This document shows, piece after piece, positions 1 to 7,029 of a stretch of 12,374 nt of DNA. The translations under genes were made by a program, and so were the position numbers. Within the stretch, counting starts at the first letter, position 1; each line of letters opens with the position of its first letter. The stretch covers positions 1-12,374 of the forward strand of contig JAFAMS010000365.1 of NCBI GenBank assembly GCA_019233165.1. The letters run 5' to 3'. The DNA comes from Vulcanimicrobiota bacterium. GTDB taxonomy: Bacteria; Vulcanimicrobiota; Vulcanimicrobiia; Vulcanimicrobiales; Vulcanimicrobiaceae. The notes under the pieces were generated by a model. That model was given only the letters and a program-made list of their open reading frames with translations. It was not told the origin of the DNA and searched no databases.

Positions 1-296
1 TCGAGCGGCTTGCGAAGGACCACCCCTGCGTCGGCGAGATCCGCGGAGTCGGCGCCTTCTTCGGAATCGAGCTCGTGAAAGACCGCAAGACGCGCGAGCC
101 GGTCGTCCCGTGGCAAAGCGCCGGCAGCGGGCCGATGACGGCGTTCAATGCGGCCTTGCGCAAGCACGGCGCGTGGGCGCTCTCGCGCTGGAACTTCGTC
201 GCGATCGCGCCGCCGCTCGTCATCGAAGACCACGAGCTCGCGCGCGGTTTCGCCGCGCTCGATGCCGCGCTCGTCGAGCTGGAGAAACTGCTGTGA
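1..296 (+). CDS. Class III (omega-amino acid type) aminotransferase, C-terminal part
   Basis: This is the last 97 codons of a PLP-dependent class III aminotransferase; the start and the catalytic lysine lie left of the window. What can be seen is the typical small-domain end: GEIRGVGAFFGIELVKDR early on, a KTREPV stretch, then RWNFVAIAPPLVIEDHEL and a final helix ending in ELEKLL. The R-G-x-G-x-F-x-G-I-E-L pattern and the 'APPLVI' strand near the end are family hallmarks. Enzymes of this family move an amino group from an omega-amino acid (beta-alanine, 3-aminoisobutyrate, taurine, GABA or polyamines) to pyruvate or 2-oxoglutarate. The stop codon overlaps the start of a semialdehyde dehydrogenase gene by four bases. 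That favours a substrate giving malonate or methylmalonate semialdehyde, as in the beta-alanine:pyruvate aminotransferase/mmsA pairs known elsewhere. The family call is firm; the substrate is inferred from the neighbour only. Confidence 0.88.
   Translation, partial: ERLAKDHPCVGEIRGVGAFFGIELVKDRKTREPVVPWQSAGSGPMTAFNAALRKHGAWALSRWNFVAIAPPLVIEDHELARGFAALDAALVELEKLL
281..284 (+). promoter_or_regulatory. Ribosome binding site for the semialdehyde dehydrogenase
   Basis: GGAG lies eight bases before the GTG at 293, inside the last codons of the aminotransferase. It fixes the start of the dehydrogenase at 293 rather than at ATG codons further upstream in the same frame, such as 110, which would encode an arginine-rich stretch unlike the family. 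Confidence 0.6.
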
Positions 297-1693
297 GCAC
301 CGCCGTTCTCAGCGACGAGATCGTCGTGACCAACCCCGCAACCGGCGCCGAGCTCGGTCGCGTCAAGCGCGCCGGCGAGACCGAGGTCGACCGCGCGGTG
401 CGCGCGGCGCATGCGACCTATCTCGAGTGGCGCGAGGTCCCCGTCGTCGAGCGGGCGCGCCGCTTCTTCAAATTCCAGGTGGTCCTTGAAGAGCATCTGG
501 ACGAGCTTGCAAAGATCGTCGCCAACGAGAACGGGAAAATGCTCCCCGACGCGCGGGGCGAAGTGCGCCGCGGGATCGAGTGCGTCGAGTTCGCGTGCGG
601 GATGCCGTCGCTCCTGATGGGCGACTCGCTCGAAGGGATCGCGCGCGGGATCGATTCGCAGACGATCCGACAACCGCTCGGCGTTTGCGTCGGGATCACC
701 CCGTTCAACTTCCCGGCGATGATTCCGATGTGGATGTTTCCGATTGCGATCGCGGCCGGCAACGCCTTCGTCCTCAAGCCGTCGCCGCAGACGCCGCTCG
801 CCTCCGTGCGCATCTTCGAGCTCTTCTCGCAGTGTGGCTTCCCGCCGAACGTCCTGCAAGTCGTGCACGGCGACCGTCCGACCGTCGAAGCGCTGATCGG
901 GCATCCGCTGACGCGAGCCGTCTCGTTCGTCGGCAGCTCGGCGGTCGCACGCCACGTGCAGAGCGTTGCGGTCGAGCATCACAAGCGCGTGCAGGCGCTC
1001 GGCGGCGCCAAGAACTTTCTCATCGTGATGCCCGACGGCGTGACCGATGCGGCCGTCGAGAACATCATGGGCTCGGCGTTCGGCGCGGCCGGCGAACGCT
1101 GTCTCGCCGGATCGGTCGTCGTCGCGGTCGGCGATGCTGCAGAGCCGCTCCTTGCGAAATTGCGCGCCGCGACCTCGAAGCTGAAGATCGGCGCCTGGGA
1201 CACCGACGGCGCGCAGATGGGGCCGGTGATCTCCGAGCAGGCGCGCGAGCGGATCGTCGGCTACATCGACGACGGTCTGCGGACGAGCGAGCTCGTCGTC
1301 GACGGACGCAAGAACGTTCCCGAACGCGGGACATTCGTCGGACCGACGATTTTCGATAACGTCGATCCCTCGGCACCGTTGGCGCGCGACGAGATCTTCG
1401 GACCCGTCCTTGCCGTCGTCCGCGTACCGACGCTCGACGCCGCGATCGAGCTCGCGAACCGCTCGACCTACGGGAACGCCTCGTCGATCTTCACGCAGAG
1501 CGGCGGTGCGGCACAACGCTTCGCGCATGCGATCGAAGTCGGGATGATCGGCGTGAACGTCGGCGTCGCCGCGCCGATGGCGTTCTTTCCGTTCGGCGGG
1601 ATGAAGGACTCGATCTTCGGCGACCTGCGCGCGCACGGCAAAGACGGCGTCGCCTTCTACACGCAGCAGAAAGTCGTCATCTCGCGCTGGTGA
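293..1693 (+). CDS. mmsA: CoA-acylating methylmalonate/malonate-semialdehyde dehydrogenase
   Basis: This is a 466-residue aldehyde dehydrogenase of the MmsA/IolA type. It oxidises methylmalonate or malonate semialdehyde with NAD+ and CoA to propionyl-CoA or acetyl-CoA, with loss of CO2. The Rossmann part carries GVCVGITPFNFPAMIPMWMF (about 130-149) and LKPSPQTP. ALGGAKNF (about 245-252) has asparagine where hydrolytic aldehyde dehydrogenases have the general-base glutamate, a mark of CoA-dependent members. The catalytic cysteine is Cys270 in GAAGERC. The C-terminus (PFGGMKDS, FGDLRAHGKDGVAFYTQQK, SRW) is typical of the subfamily. The GTG start overlaps the upstream stop (GTGA) and has a GGAG eight bases before it. 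The protein is slightly shorter than the usual 480-500 residues. The neighbouring aminotransferase points to beta-alanine or 3-aminoisobutyrate breakdown rather than inositol use, because no other iol gene is visible. The enzyme family is sure; the choice between malonate and methylmalonate semialdehyde is open. Confidence 0.93.
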   Translation: MSTAVLSDEIVVTNPATGAELGRVKRAGETEVDRAVRAAHATYLEWREVPVVERARRFFKFQVVLEEHLDELAKIVANENGKMLPDARGEVRRGIECVEFACGMPSLLMGDSLEGIARGIDSQTIRQPLGVCVGITPFNFPAMIPMWMFPIAIAAGNAFVLKPSPQTPLASVRIFELFSQCGFPPNVLQVVHGDRPTVEALIGHPLTRAVSFVGSSAVARHVQSVAVEHHKRVQALGGAKNFLIVMPDGVTDAAVENIMGSAFGAAGERCLAGSVVVAVGDAAEPLLAKLRAATSKLKIGAWDTDGAQMGPVISEQARERIVGYIDDGLRTSELVVDGRKNVPERGTFVGPTIFDNVDPSAPLARDEIFGPVLAVVRVPTLDAAIELANRSTYGNASSIFTQSGGAAQRFAHAIEVGMIGVNVGVAAPMAFFPFGGMKDSIFGDLRAHGKDGVAFYTQQKVVISRW

Positions 1694-3291
1694 GCGCGGA
1701 GAAGATCTTCCGCGCCCGCCGCATCGTCGCGCAAAACGGCGGCGCGATCGAAGCGTTCGCGACGTTCGGCGAACGGATCGTCGCGACGGGCGGCTTCCAA
1801 TCGATGCGCGAGCGCTTTCCGGCTGCCGACATCGTCGAGCTCGACGGCGTCGTCGTCCCCGGTTTCAACGACGCGCACGCTCACCTCGCGATGGCGGCGG
1901 AAGACGTTCTGCATCTCGACCTTTCCGTGAAGAGCGTCCGCTCGCTCGCCGAGCTGAAAGCGAAAATCCGCGCCGAGGCGGCCGCAAAGGAAGGCTGGAT
2001 TCGCGGGAGCCGCTACGACGACGCCAAGATGGCCGAGGGCCGCGTGCTCACGCGCTGGGATCTCGACGAAGTCGCGCCGGACCATCCCGTCCTCGTCATC
2101 CACGTTGCCGGGCATTGGGGCGTGGCAAACTCCCGCGCGCTCACGCTCGGCGGCTTGACCGACGCGAGCGAACCGCCGGCGGGCGGAGCGTTCGGGCGCG
2201 ATGCGTCGGGAAAGCTCAACGGGATTCTCTACGAGCAGGCGATCTTCAACTTCGCGTACCCGTCGGTCGCAGAGGGCGGGACGAGCGTTGCGCCGCCGAG
2301 CACGCCGGAAGATCGCCTGCAAGGACTCGAACGCGCGCAAACGATGTTTCACGCCGCCGGTATCACGTCGCTCGGCGACGCGCTCGTCGGGCCGGCCGAC
2401 CTCGCGCTTTTCACCGAGGCGCACCGGCTCGGGAAATTGACGCTCCGCGTGAACGCGCTCGTCGCGATCGACCACTACGACAAGATGAAGGCGGTCGGGA
2501 TCGGGACCGGGTTCGGCGACGACCGCTTGCGGATCGGCGGCTTCAAAGCGTTCGTCGACGGCGCGATCGGCGGCCGCACGTGTTTGCTCGAGGAGCCGTT
2601 CGAGGGGACGGGCGATTACGGGATGCAGACGACGCCGACCGCCGAGCTGCGCGAGATCGCGCGCAGGCTGCAAGAAGACGGAAACCGCCTCTGCGTCCAC
2701 TGCAACGGAGACCGCGCGCTCGGGATCCTGCTCGATGCGTTCGAAGCCGCGGCGAACGCGTCGCCGAGACCCGCTTTGCGCCACAGGATCGAGCATTGCA
2801 GCGTCGTCAACGAGTCGATCGTCGAGCGGATCAAGCGGCTGCGCGCGTATCCGATCCCGTTCGCGGGCTACGTCGCGTACCACGGCGCCAAACTCGCAGA
2901 GTGGTACGGGGAGAAGCGCCTAGAGCGGATGTTCGCACACAACTGGTTCCTGCGCGCAGGGATCCCGGTCGCCGGCTCGAGCGATTATCCGTGCGGACCG
3001 TTCGAGCCGCTCTACGGGATCCAAAGCATGGTCACGCGCCGCGGCGACGATGGGATGCTCCTGGGCGGCTCGCAGGCGATCGACGCCGCGCAAGCGCTTG
3101 CCGTCTACACGCTCGGCTCCGCCGAAGCCGCGGGAGAGGCGCATCTAAAAGGAAGACTCGCCCCGGACTATCTCGCCGACTTCGTCGTCCTCGACGATGA
3201 CCCGCTCGCAGTCGCCTCCGAACGGATCGCACGGATTCCGATTCGCGCCACCTACGTGGGCGCGGAGGTCGTGTCACAGGGACCCGGCTAG
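1690..3291 (+). CDS. YtcJ-like metal-dependent amidohydrolase (Amidohydro_3 family)
   Basis: This 533-residue protein belongs to the amidohydrolase superfamily, close to YtcJ and N-substituted formamide deformylase-like enzymes, which hydrolyse amide or related C-N bonds. Metal-site elements appear in the expected order: HAH at residues 63-65 after VVPGFND; a lysine in FKAFVDGAIGG (Lys286), a candidate for the carboxylated bridging lysine; HCNGDRA (His337); HRIEHC (His365, His369); and the late aspartate in AGSSDYP (Asp432). WIRGSRYDD and the GTG(D)YG region also match the family. There is no signal peptide, so it is probably cytoplasmic. The GTG start overlaps the dehydrogenase stop by four bases (GTGA) and has no strong ribosome binding site of its own, so translation is probably coupled. 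Substrates of YtcJ-type enzymes are mostly unknown. Here it may release an amine or omega-amino acid for the two upstream enzymes, which is inference from gene order. Confidence 0.9.
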   Translation: MSAEKIFRARRIVAQNGGAIEAFATFGERIVATGGFQSMRERFPAADIVELDGVVVPGFNDAHAHLAMAAEDVLHLDLSVKSVRSLAELKAKIRAEAAAKEGWIRGSRYDDAKMAEGRVLTRWDLDEVAPDHPVLVIHVAGHWGVANSRALTLGGLTDASEPPAGGAFGRDASGKLNGILYEQAIFNFAYPSVAEGGTSVAPPSTPEDRLQGLERAQTMFHAAGITSLGDALVGPADLALFTEAHRLGKLTLRVNALVAIDHYDKMKAVGIGTGFGDDRLRIGGFKAFVDGAIGGRTCLLEEPFEGTGDYGMQTTPTAELREIARRLQEDGNRLCVHCNGDRALGILLDAFEAAANASPRPALRHRIEHCSVVNESIVERIKRLRAYPIPFAGYVAYHGAKLAEWYGEKRLERMFAHNWFLRAGIPVAGSSDYPCGPFEPLYGIQSMVTRRGDDGMLLGGSQAIDAAQALAVYTLGSAEAAGEAHLKGRLAPDYLADFVVLDDDPLAVASERIARIPIRATYVGAEVVSQGPG

Positions 3292-3334
3292 CTCCCAGAA
3301 AACAACGTCTCCCTCGAACGCATCGCGTTTGCAT

Positions 3335-3340
3335 AGGAGG
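3335..3340 (+). promoter_or_regulatory. Strong Shine-Dalgarno before the binding protein
   Basis: A perfect AGGAGG, followed by GG, lies eight bases before the ATG at 3349. It is the strongest ribosome binding site in the window and fits a highly translated binding protein. The 57-base gap after the amidohydrolase stop shows no convincing promoter or T-rich terminator. Confidence 0.8.
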
Positions 3341-3348
3341 GGATTTTC

Positions 3349-4656
3349 ATGCCGCACCTCCGTCGACGGAGATTCCTCGAACTTTCGGCGGCAAGCGCCG
3401 CAGCGACGGCGATCCCGGAGGCCGCGCGCGCGGCCGCCGAAGCGTCACCGTGGAAGCCGGAGAAGGGCGCATCGCTGCAGCTCTTGCGCTGGTCCGAGTT
3501 CGTCAAGAACGACCATGTCATCTGGGAAGAGAACACTAAGAAGTTCACGCAGCTGACCGGCGTCCCGGTCCAAATTCAGTGGCTGAGCTGGCCCGACGTC
3601 TCGCCGAAATCGGCGCTCTCGGCGCAGACGAACTCCGGCCCGGATATCACGATGGGGTTTTACAACGACCCGTTCCTCTATCCGGATAAGCTGGTCGACG
3701 TCTCCGACTTGGCTTCGCACCTGAGCCACAAGTACGGCGGTTTCGCCTCCGTCGCCAAGACGTACGCCTATCACGAAGGCGAGAAGCGGTGGATCGGCAT
3801 CCCGATCGGCGTCCCCGGTAACGCGATGAACTTCCGCCGCGACTGGATGGAGCAGGCCGGGTTCCAAAGCTTCCCGGACGACACCGAAGGGATGCTCAAG
3901 CTCGCGCAGGCGATGAAAAAGCAAGGGCATCCGACCGGCTTCACGCTCGGCCACGCGGTCGGTGACGGGAACGGTTGGACGCACTGGATCTTTTGGGGTC
4001 ACGGCGCCAAGCAGGTCAATCCCGACAACTCGCCGGCGATCAACTCCGAAGCGACGCTCGCTTCGATCGACTACGTGCAACGGCTGTACGAAACCATGAT
4101 CGACGGCGTCGCGTCCTGGGGCGATCCCTCGAACAACCAGGCCTTCCTCGCCGGGCGCATCGGGCTGACGATGAACGGGATCAGCATCTGGTACGTTGCG
4201 AAGGATCAGTACCCGCAGATCGCCGCAGCGATGGATCACGCGATCCCCGGCTACGGCCCGCTGCGGGTGCGAACGACCTTCAACACCTTCACCCAAGCCT
4301 TCATTTGGAAGTACTCGAAGTATCCCAACGCGGCCAAAGAGTACATCCGCTTCATGCTCGACGAAGCGCAAGCCGCTCCATGGGTCGACGGGATGCGCGG
4401 CTACGTCACGCCGGCGTTGCAGGGGTACTGGAAGCTGCCGATCTGGACGTCGGACAAGAAGATCACGCCGTTCCGCGACGTGCTCGTCGGCCAACGGTTC
4501 GACGGCTTCAACGGAACGCCCGGAAAAGGCGCGGCGCAGACGATGGACTCGTTCGTCCTGGTCGACATGTACGCCGACGTCTGCATCAACAAGATGACGC
4601 CGAAGGCGGCAGTGCAAAAAGCCGAAAACCGGATCGCCGGCTTCTACAAGGGCTAA
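3349..4656 (+). CDS. ABC transporter substrate-binding protein, CUT1/MalE-like, Tat-exported
   Basis: This 435-residue extracellular solute-binding protein of family 1 captures a ligand outside the membrane and delivers it to the two permeases encoded next. The N-terminus begins with four arginines (5-8) and FLEL, then an Ala-rich hydrophobic stretch and an AARA segment near residues 25-28. This is a twin-arginine (Tat) signal, with cleavage likely close to residues 28-30. The mature part has the family pattern: a first strand (LQLLRWSEF), TKKFTQLTGVPVQIQWLSW, SGPDITMG, WIGIPIGVPGNAMNFRRDWM, a hinge around FLAGRIGLTMNG, and YPNAAKEYIRFML near the end. Trp- and Tyr-rich segments (WTHWIFWGHG) may line the ligand site. 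Carbohydrates or polyols are usual for this family, but the neighbouring catabolic genes handle amino and acyl compounds, so the ligand is open. A long inverted repeat starts seven bases after the stop. Confidence 0.92.
   Translation: MPHLRRRRFLELSAASAAATAIPEAARAAAEASPWKPEKGASLQLLRWSEFVKNDHVIWEENTKKFTQLTGVPVQIQWLSWPDVSPKSALSAQTNSGPDITMGFYNDPFLYPDKLVDVSDLASHLSHKYGGFASVAKTYAYHEGEKRWIGIPIGVPGNAMNFRRDWMEQAGFQSFPDDTEGMLKLAQAMKKQGHPTGFTLGHAVGDGNGWTHWIFWGHGAKQVNPDNSPAINSEATLASIDYVQRLYETMIDGVASWGDPSNNQAFLAGRIGLTMNGISIWYVAKDQYPQIAAAMDHAIPGYGPLRVRTTFNTFTQAFIWKYSKYPNAAKEYIRFMLDEAQAAPWVDGMRGYVTPALQGYWKLPIWTSDKKITPFRDVLVGQRFDGFNGTPGKGAAQTMDSFVLVDMYADVCINKMTPKAAVQKAENRIAGFYKG
4648..4652 (+). promoter_or_regulatory. 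Possible ribosome binding site for a repeat-encoded GTG start
   Basis: AAGGG at the end of the binding-protein gene lies eleven bases before the GTG at 4664, which is in frame with the first permease. If used, the permease would gain seventeen residues translated from the palindromic repeat. The ATG at 4715 has no Shine-Dalgarno sequence before it. Confidence 0.35.
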
Positions 4657-4662
4657 TCTCTC

Positions 4663-4722
4663 CGTGTCATCCCGAGCGTCGGCTGTCCCTCGACTTCGCT
4701 TCGCTACGCTCGGGATGACACG
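4663..4722 (+). repeat. Palindromic repeat element, full copy, between binding protein and permease genes
   Basis: A perfect 17-bp inverted repeat (4663-4679 pairing with 4706-4722, arms containing GTCATCCCGAGCG and CGCTCGGGATGAC) encloses a 26-base loop. The right-hand part, GTCCCTCGACT followed by a variable core and CGCTACGCTCGGGATGACAC, recurs at 8794-8840. Two related copies in 12 kb suggest a dispersed REP-like family in this genome. The element begins seven bases after the binding-protein stop and contains both candidate starts of the first permease (GTG 4664 in the left arm, ATG 4715 in the right arm). As RNA it would form a strong stem-loop there. There is no T run after it, so it does not look like a simple intrinsic terminator. 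Confidence 0.88.
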
Positions 4723-5599
4723 ATGGCTCGACTCGCCTCCGGTGCTTGGGATTCTGCTGAGCATCCCGGCGATCGTCATTCTAGGCGGGCTGCTTGCGTA
4801 TCCGCTGCTGCTCGGCGTGTGGCTGAGCCTCACGAACACGACGCTCGGAAGCGCCGGGCAATTCGTCGGCCTCTCGAACTACCTCGCAATCGCGCAGGAC
4901 CCGACGTACCGCGGCGCGGTCTTTTATTCGCTCTTCTACACGTTCTTCGCGGAGGTCGGGAAGCTCGCGCTCGGCCTCACGCTCGCGTTGATCGTGAACC
5001 AACGCTTTCGCGGGTACCGGACCGCGCGCGCGCTCATGCTCTTGCCGTACGTCGCGCCGACCGTGCTTTCGGCTCTCGCATGGCTGTGGCTGTTCGATCC
5101 GCAATTCAGTGCGATCTCGTGGCTGCTCACGAAGATGGGGCTGATCCACGAGTACATCAACTTCATCGGCGCTCCATGGCCGGCGCGGATCTCGCTGATC
5201 GTCGTGAACATCTGGCGCGGGTTGCCGTACTTCGCGATCGGCTACCTCGCGGGACTCCAGGCGATCCCGCACGAGCTGCACGAAGCCGCGCAGATCGACG
5301 GCGCGAGCGGCTGGGAGGCCTTCCGCCGGATCACGTGGCCGCTGCTCCTCCCGATCACGACGATCTTGGTCTCGTTCTCGTCGATCTTCACCCTCACCGA
5401 TTTCCAGTTGATCTGGACGATCACGCGCGGCGGACCGACCGACGCGACCCAAGTGTTCACGACGCTCGCCTACCAGAAGGCGATCACCGGAGGCCAGCTC
5501 GGCGAAGGCGCGGCGATCGCGATCTCGCCGGTCGTTCTAATGGTGATCTTTGCATGGTTCGTGATGCGCTCGGTCCGTGAGGAGCGGTCGGTCGAATGA
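4715..5599 (+). CDS. ABC transporter permease, MalF/UgpA-like
   Basis: This is an inner-membrane permease of the binding-protein-dependent transport family, 294 residues from the ATG at 4715. It has about six membrane segments: roughly 10-38, 70-98, 105-127, 160-182, 211-233 and 268-288. The cytoplasmic EAA loop, which docks the ATPase, is visible as LHEAAQIDGASGWEAF (188-203) followed by RRITWPLLLP. The stop overlaps the next permease start (ATGA). The start is uncertain. The ATG at 4715 lies inside the palindromic repeat and lacks a Shine-Dalgarno. A GTG at 4664, with AAGGG before it, would add seventeen repeat-encoded residues. A GTG at 4742 would begin right at the first membrane segment. 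The gene pairs with the upstream binding protein and the downstream permease; no cognate ATPase gene follows. Confidence 0.9.
   Translation: MTRWLDSPPVLGILLSIPAIVILGGLLAYPLLLGVWLSLTNTTLGSAGQFVGLSNYLAIAQDPTYRGAVFYSLFYTFFAEVGKLALGLTLALIVNQRFRGYRTARALMLLPYVAPTVLSALAWLWLFDPQFSAISWLLTKMGLIHEYINFIGAPWPARISLIVVNIWRGLPYFAIGYLAGLQAIPHELHEAAQIDGASGWEAFRRITWPLLLPITTILVSFSSIFTLTDFQLIWTITRGGPTDATQVFTTLAYQKAITGGQLGEGAAIAISPVVLMVIFAWFVMRSVREERSVE
5579..5584 (+). promoter_or_regulatory. Ribosome binding site for the second CUT1 permease
   Basis: GAGGAG lies eleven bases before the ATG at 5596, within the last codons of the first permease, and supports that start. Confidence 0.5.
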
Positions 5600-6423
5600 C
5601 GCGCACCGCGAGGTTCTTCCGGATCGGCCTCCCGCTGACGCTCTACGGGATTTTCTTGCTGCTCCCGTTCTACTGGATGCTGGTCACGACGTTCAAGGAA
5701 CGCCAAGAGCTCCTCGTCTCGCCGAATCCGTTCCTGATCTACCACTGGACGCTCGAGCACGTCGTCGGTCTCCTTACCCAGACGCGTTACCTGCACTGGT
5801 TCGGGAATACGCTCCTCATCGCGCTCGGCGCGACGCTCCTCAGCGTCAGCGTCTCGTATATCACCGCGTACGCGATCATCCGGCTGCGCTTCCCCGGAAG
5901 CAAACCGTTCGGGACGGCGATCTTTCTGTGCTACATCGTCCCGCCGGCGATCTTGTTCATCCCGCTCGGCGAGGTCTTGGTCAAGCTCGGCTGGTTCGAC
6001 AAGCTCTGGGCGCTGATCCCGATCTACGCGACGTTCCTCGTCCCGTTCTGCACGTGGCTGCTCATCGGGTTCCTCAAGTCGATCCCGCGCGAGCTCGAAG
6101 AAGCCGGGCGCGTCGACGGCGCAAGCAACCTGCTGGTGATGCGGAAGATCATTCTGCCCATTTCGGTCCCGGGACTCATCACCGCGGCGATCTTTTCGTT
6201 TACGCTCTCGTGGAACGAATATCTGTACGCGCTCGTCTACATGTCGTCGCCCGACAACAAGACGGTCTCCGTCGGGATGACGAGCGAGCTGATCTCCGGC
6301 GACGTCTTCCAATGGGGCCAGCTCATGGCCGGCGCCCTGATCGGCGTCCTCCCGGCGATCGTCGTGTATTTCTTCTTCGTCGAGTACTACGTGGCCGGGA
6401 TGGCAGGCTCGCTGAAAGATTAG
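5596..6423 (+). CDS. ABC transporter permease, MalG/UgpE-like
   Basis: This 275-residue partner permease of the carbohydrate-type importer has about six membrane segments: roughly 12-32, 72-97, 109-131, 140-163, 193-214 and 240-263. It has a standard EAA loop (ELEEAGRVDGAS, 166-177, then KIILPISVPG). FNTLLIALGATLLS-like and SWNEYLYAL segments are typical of MalG/UgpE proteins; here the first of these reads WFGNTLLIALGATLLS. The ATG overlaps the upstream stop (ATGA) and has GAGGAG before it. The protein ends in GMAGSLKD, a variant of the GLTAGAVKG-type tail common in this family. In many such clusters the next gene is a MsmK/UgpC ATPase; here the operon simply stops and about 200 bases without an intact gene follow. 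The ATPase is therefore probably shared and encoded elsewhere. Confidence 0.93.
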   Translation: MTRTARFFRIGLPLTLYGIFLLLPFYWMLVTTFKERQELLVSPNPFLIYHWTLEHVVGLLTQTRYLHWFGNTLLIALGATLLSVSVSYITAYAIIRLRFPGSKPFGTAIFLCYIVPPAILFIPLGEVLVKLGWFDKLWALIPIYATFLVPFCTWLLIGFLKSIPRELEEAGRVDGASNLLVMRKIILPISVPGLITAAIFSFTLSWNEYLYALVYMSSPDNKTVSVGMTSELISGDVFQWGQLMAGALIGVLPAIVVYFFFVEYYVAGMAGSLKD

Positions 6424-6472
6424 TGTAGGCGCCCTTACAGCGGGATCGTTGTCCGTCGGCTAGGCTGGAAGC

Positions 6473-6631
6473 ATGCGAATCGTTTGCCTGGGGACCTGAT
6501 CGCCGAACGCACCGGCGAGTTACGTCGTGTATCCGGAGATCGTCGAGCGGCCACCGCCGCCCCCGCCGGCAATTGCACCGGTAGAGCCGTCGGGCGGAAC
6601 GTCCGGCCTCATCGTCGACGTTCGTGCGTAG
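6473..6631 (+). pseudogene. Short broken reading frame with an in-frame TGA
   Basis: From the ATG at 6473 the frame reads MRIVCLGT, then TGA at 6497-6499, then continues for 43 codons (SPNAPASYVVYPE, six consecutive prolines, ending GLIVDVRA) to a TAG at 6629-6631. That TAG directly abuts the stop of the minus-strand gene (TAGCTA). With one base changed (TGA to GGA), the start would read like the LGTGSP opening of metallo-beta-lactamase-fold proteins, but the rest does not resemble them. It may be a gene remnant, or chance. The remainder of 6424-6631 shows no other gene, no T-rich terminator and no clear promoter. Confidence 0.25.
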
Positions 6632-6988
6632 CTAGGCTCGCGCAGCCCCCTTGATTGCTTTCAGTCTCGCTCTAATGACGATGCCGAGCAGCTTGGGCGA
6701 GATCGGGTCGTCGAATGGAACCTGAATCGCGCCGCGGCTCACTTTGTAGCCACGGAGCTCTTCCTTCAGCTCGGGAATGACTTTGCCGCTGTAAGGATAG
6801 ATGCCGATGTGGTTCTTGTGCGCGTCGAAGCCGAGAAACGGTTTCCCGCGGAACTTCAGCGTCGGCATGCCGTAGGAGATCGTTTCCTCCGCGCTCGGAA
6901 CGATTTTCTTCGCCAGCGCCCGTATGCGCCGGAGCTCTTTGCGCTTCGCCGGTTCGATCGTCTTGAAGTAATCGTCGATCGGGCTCAT
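6632..6988 (-). CDS. DUF1801 / YdhG-like small protein
   Basis: This 118-residue protein of the DUF1801 (YdhG-like) family starts at the ATG at 6988 on the minus strand. Conserved blocks are visible in order: IDDYFKTIEPAKRKELRRIR near the start, EETISYGMPTLKF (34-46), FLGFDAHKNHIGIYP (51-65), and GAIQVPFDDPI (86-96) before a C-terminal helix rich in basic residues. Family members are small cytoplasmic alpha/beta proteins. A Bacillus relative has been described as a frataxin-like iron chaperone, but most have no proven role. It is full length and intact. It is the only minus-strand gene here, separating the two transporter operons, and shows no functional link to them. Its stop touches that of the broken plus-strand frame, and only 41 bases separate its start from livH. 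Confidence 0.88.
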   Translation of the reverse strand: MSPIDDYFKTIEPAKRKELRRIRALAKKIVPSAEETISYGMPTLKFRGKPFLGFDAHKNHIGIYPYSGKVIPELKEELRGYKVSRGAIQVPFDDPISPKLLGIVIRARLKAIKGAARA

Positions 6989-7029
6989 ACGAGGACATCT
7001 CGCGGCAAACGTAGAGGAATTCCTTCAAC

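Noticed and set aside
110..292. Upstream extension of the semialdehyde dehydrogenase to an ATG at 110.
   Set aside because: The extra residues are an arginine-rich out-of-frame reading of the aminotransferase; GTG 293 has GGAG at the right distance and a family-like start.
293..1693. Calling the dehydrogenase iolA (inositol breakdown).
   Set aside because: No other inositol gene is in view, and the overlapping omega-type aminotransferase fits amino acid breakdown better.
3445..4839. Long minus-strand open frame (464 codons) opposite the binding-protein gene.
   Set aside because: Arg/Asp/Val-rich translation typical of the antisense of GC-rich coding sequence; the plus-strand frame has clear family motifs and a strong ribosome binding site.
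4723..5580. Second long plus-strand frame starting at the ATG just after the repeat.
   Set aside because: The translation is Arg/His/Ala-rich without membrane segments, whereas the overlapping frame is a clear permease with an EAA loop.
6424..6439. Possible terminator TGTAGG-CGCC-CTTACA right after the second permease stop.
   Set aside because: The stem is only six pairs including a G-T wobble, and no run of T follows; too weak to call.
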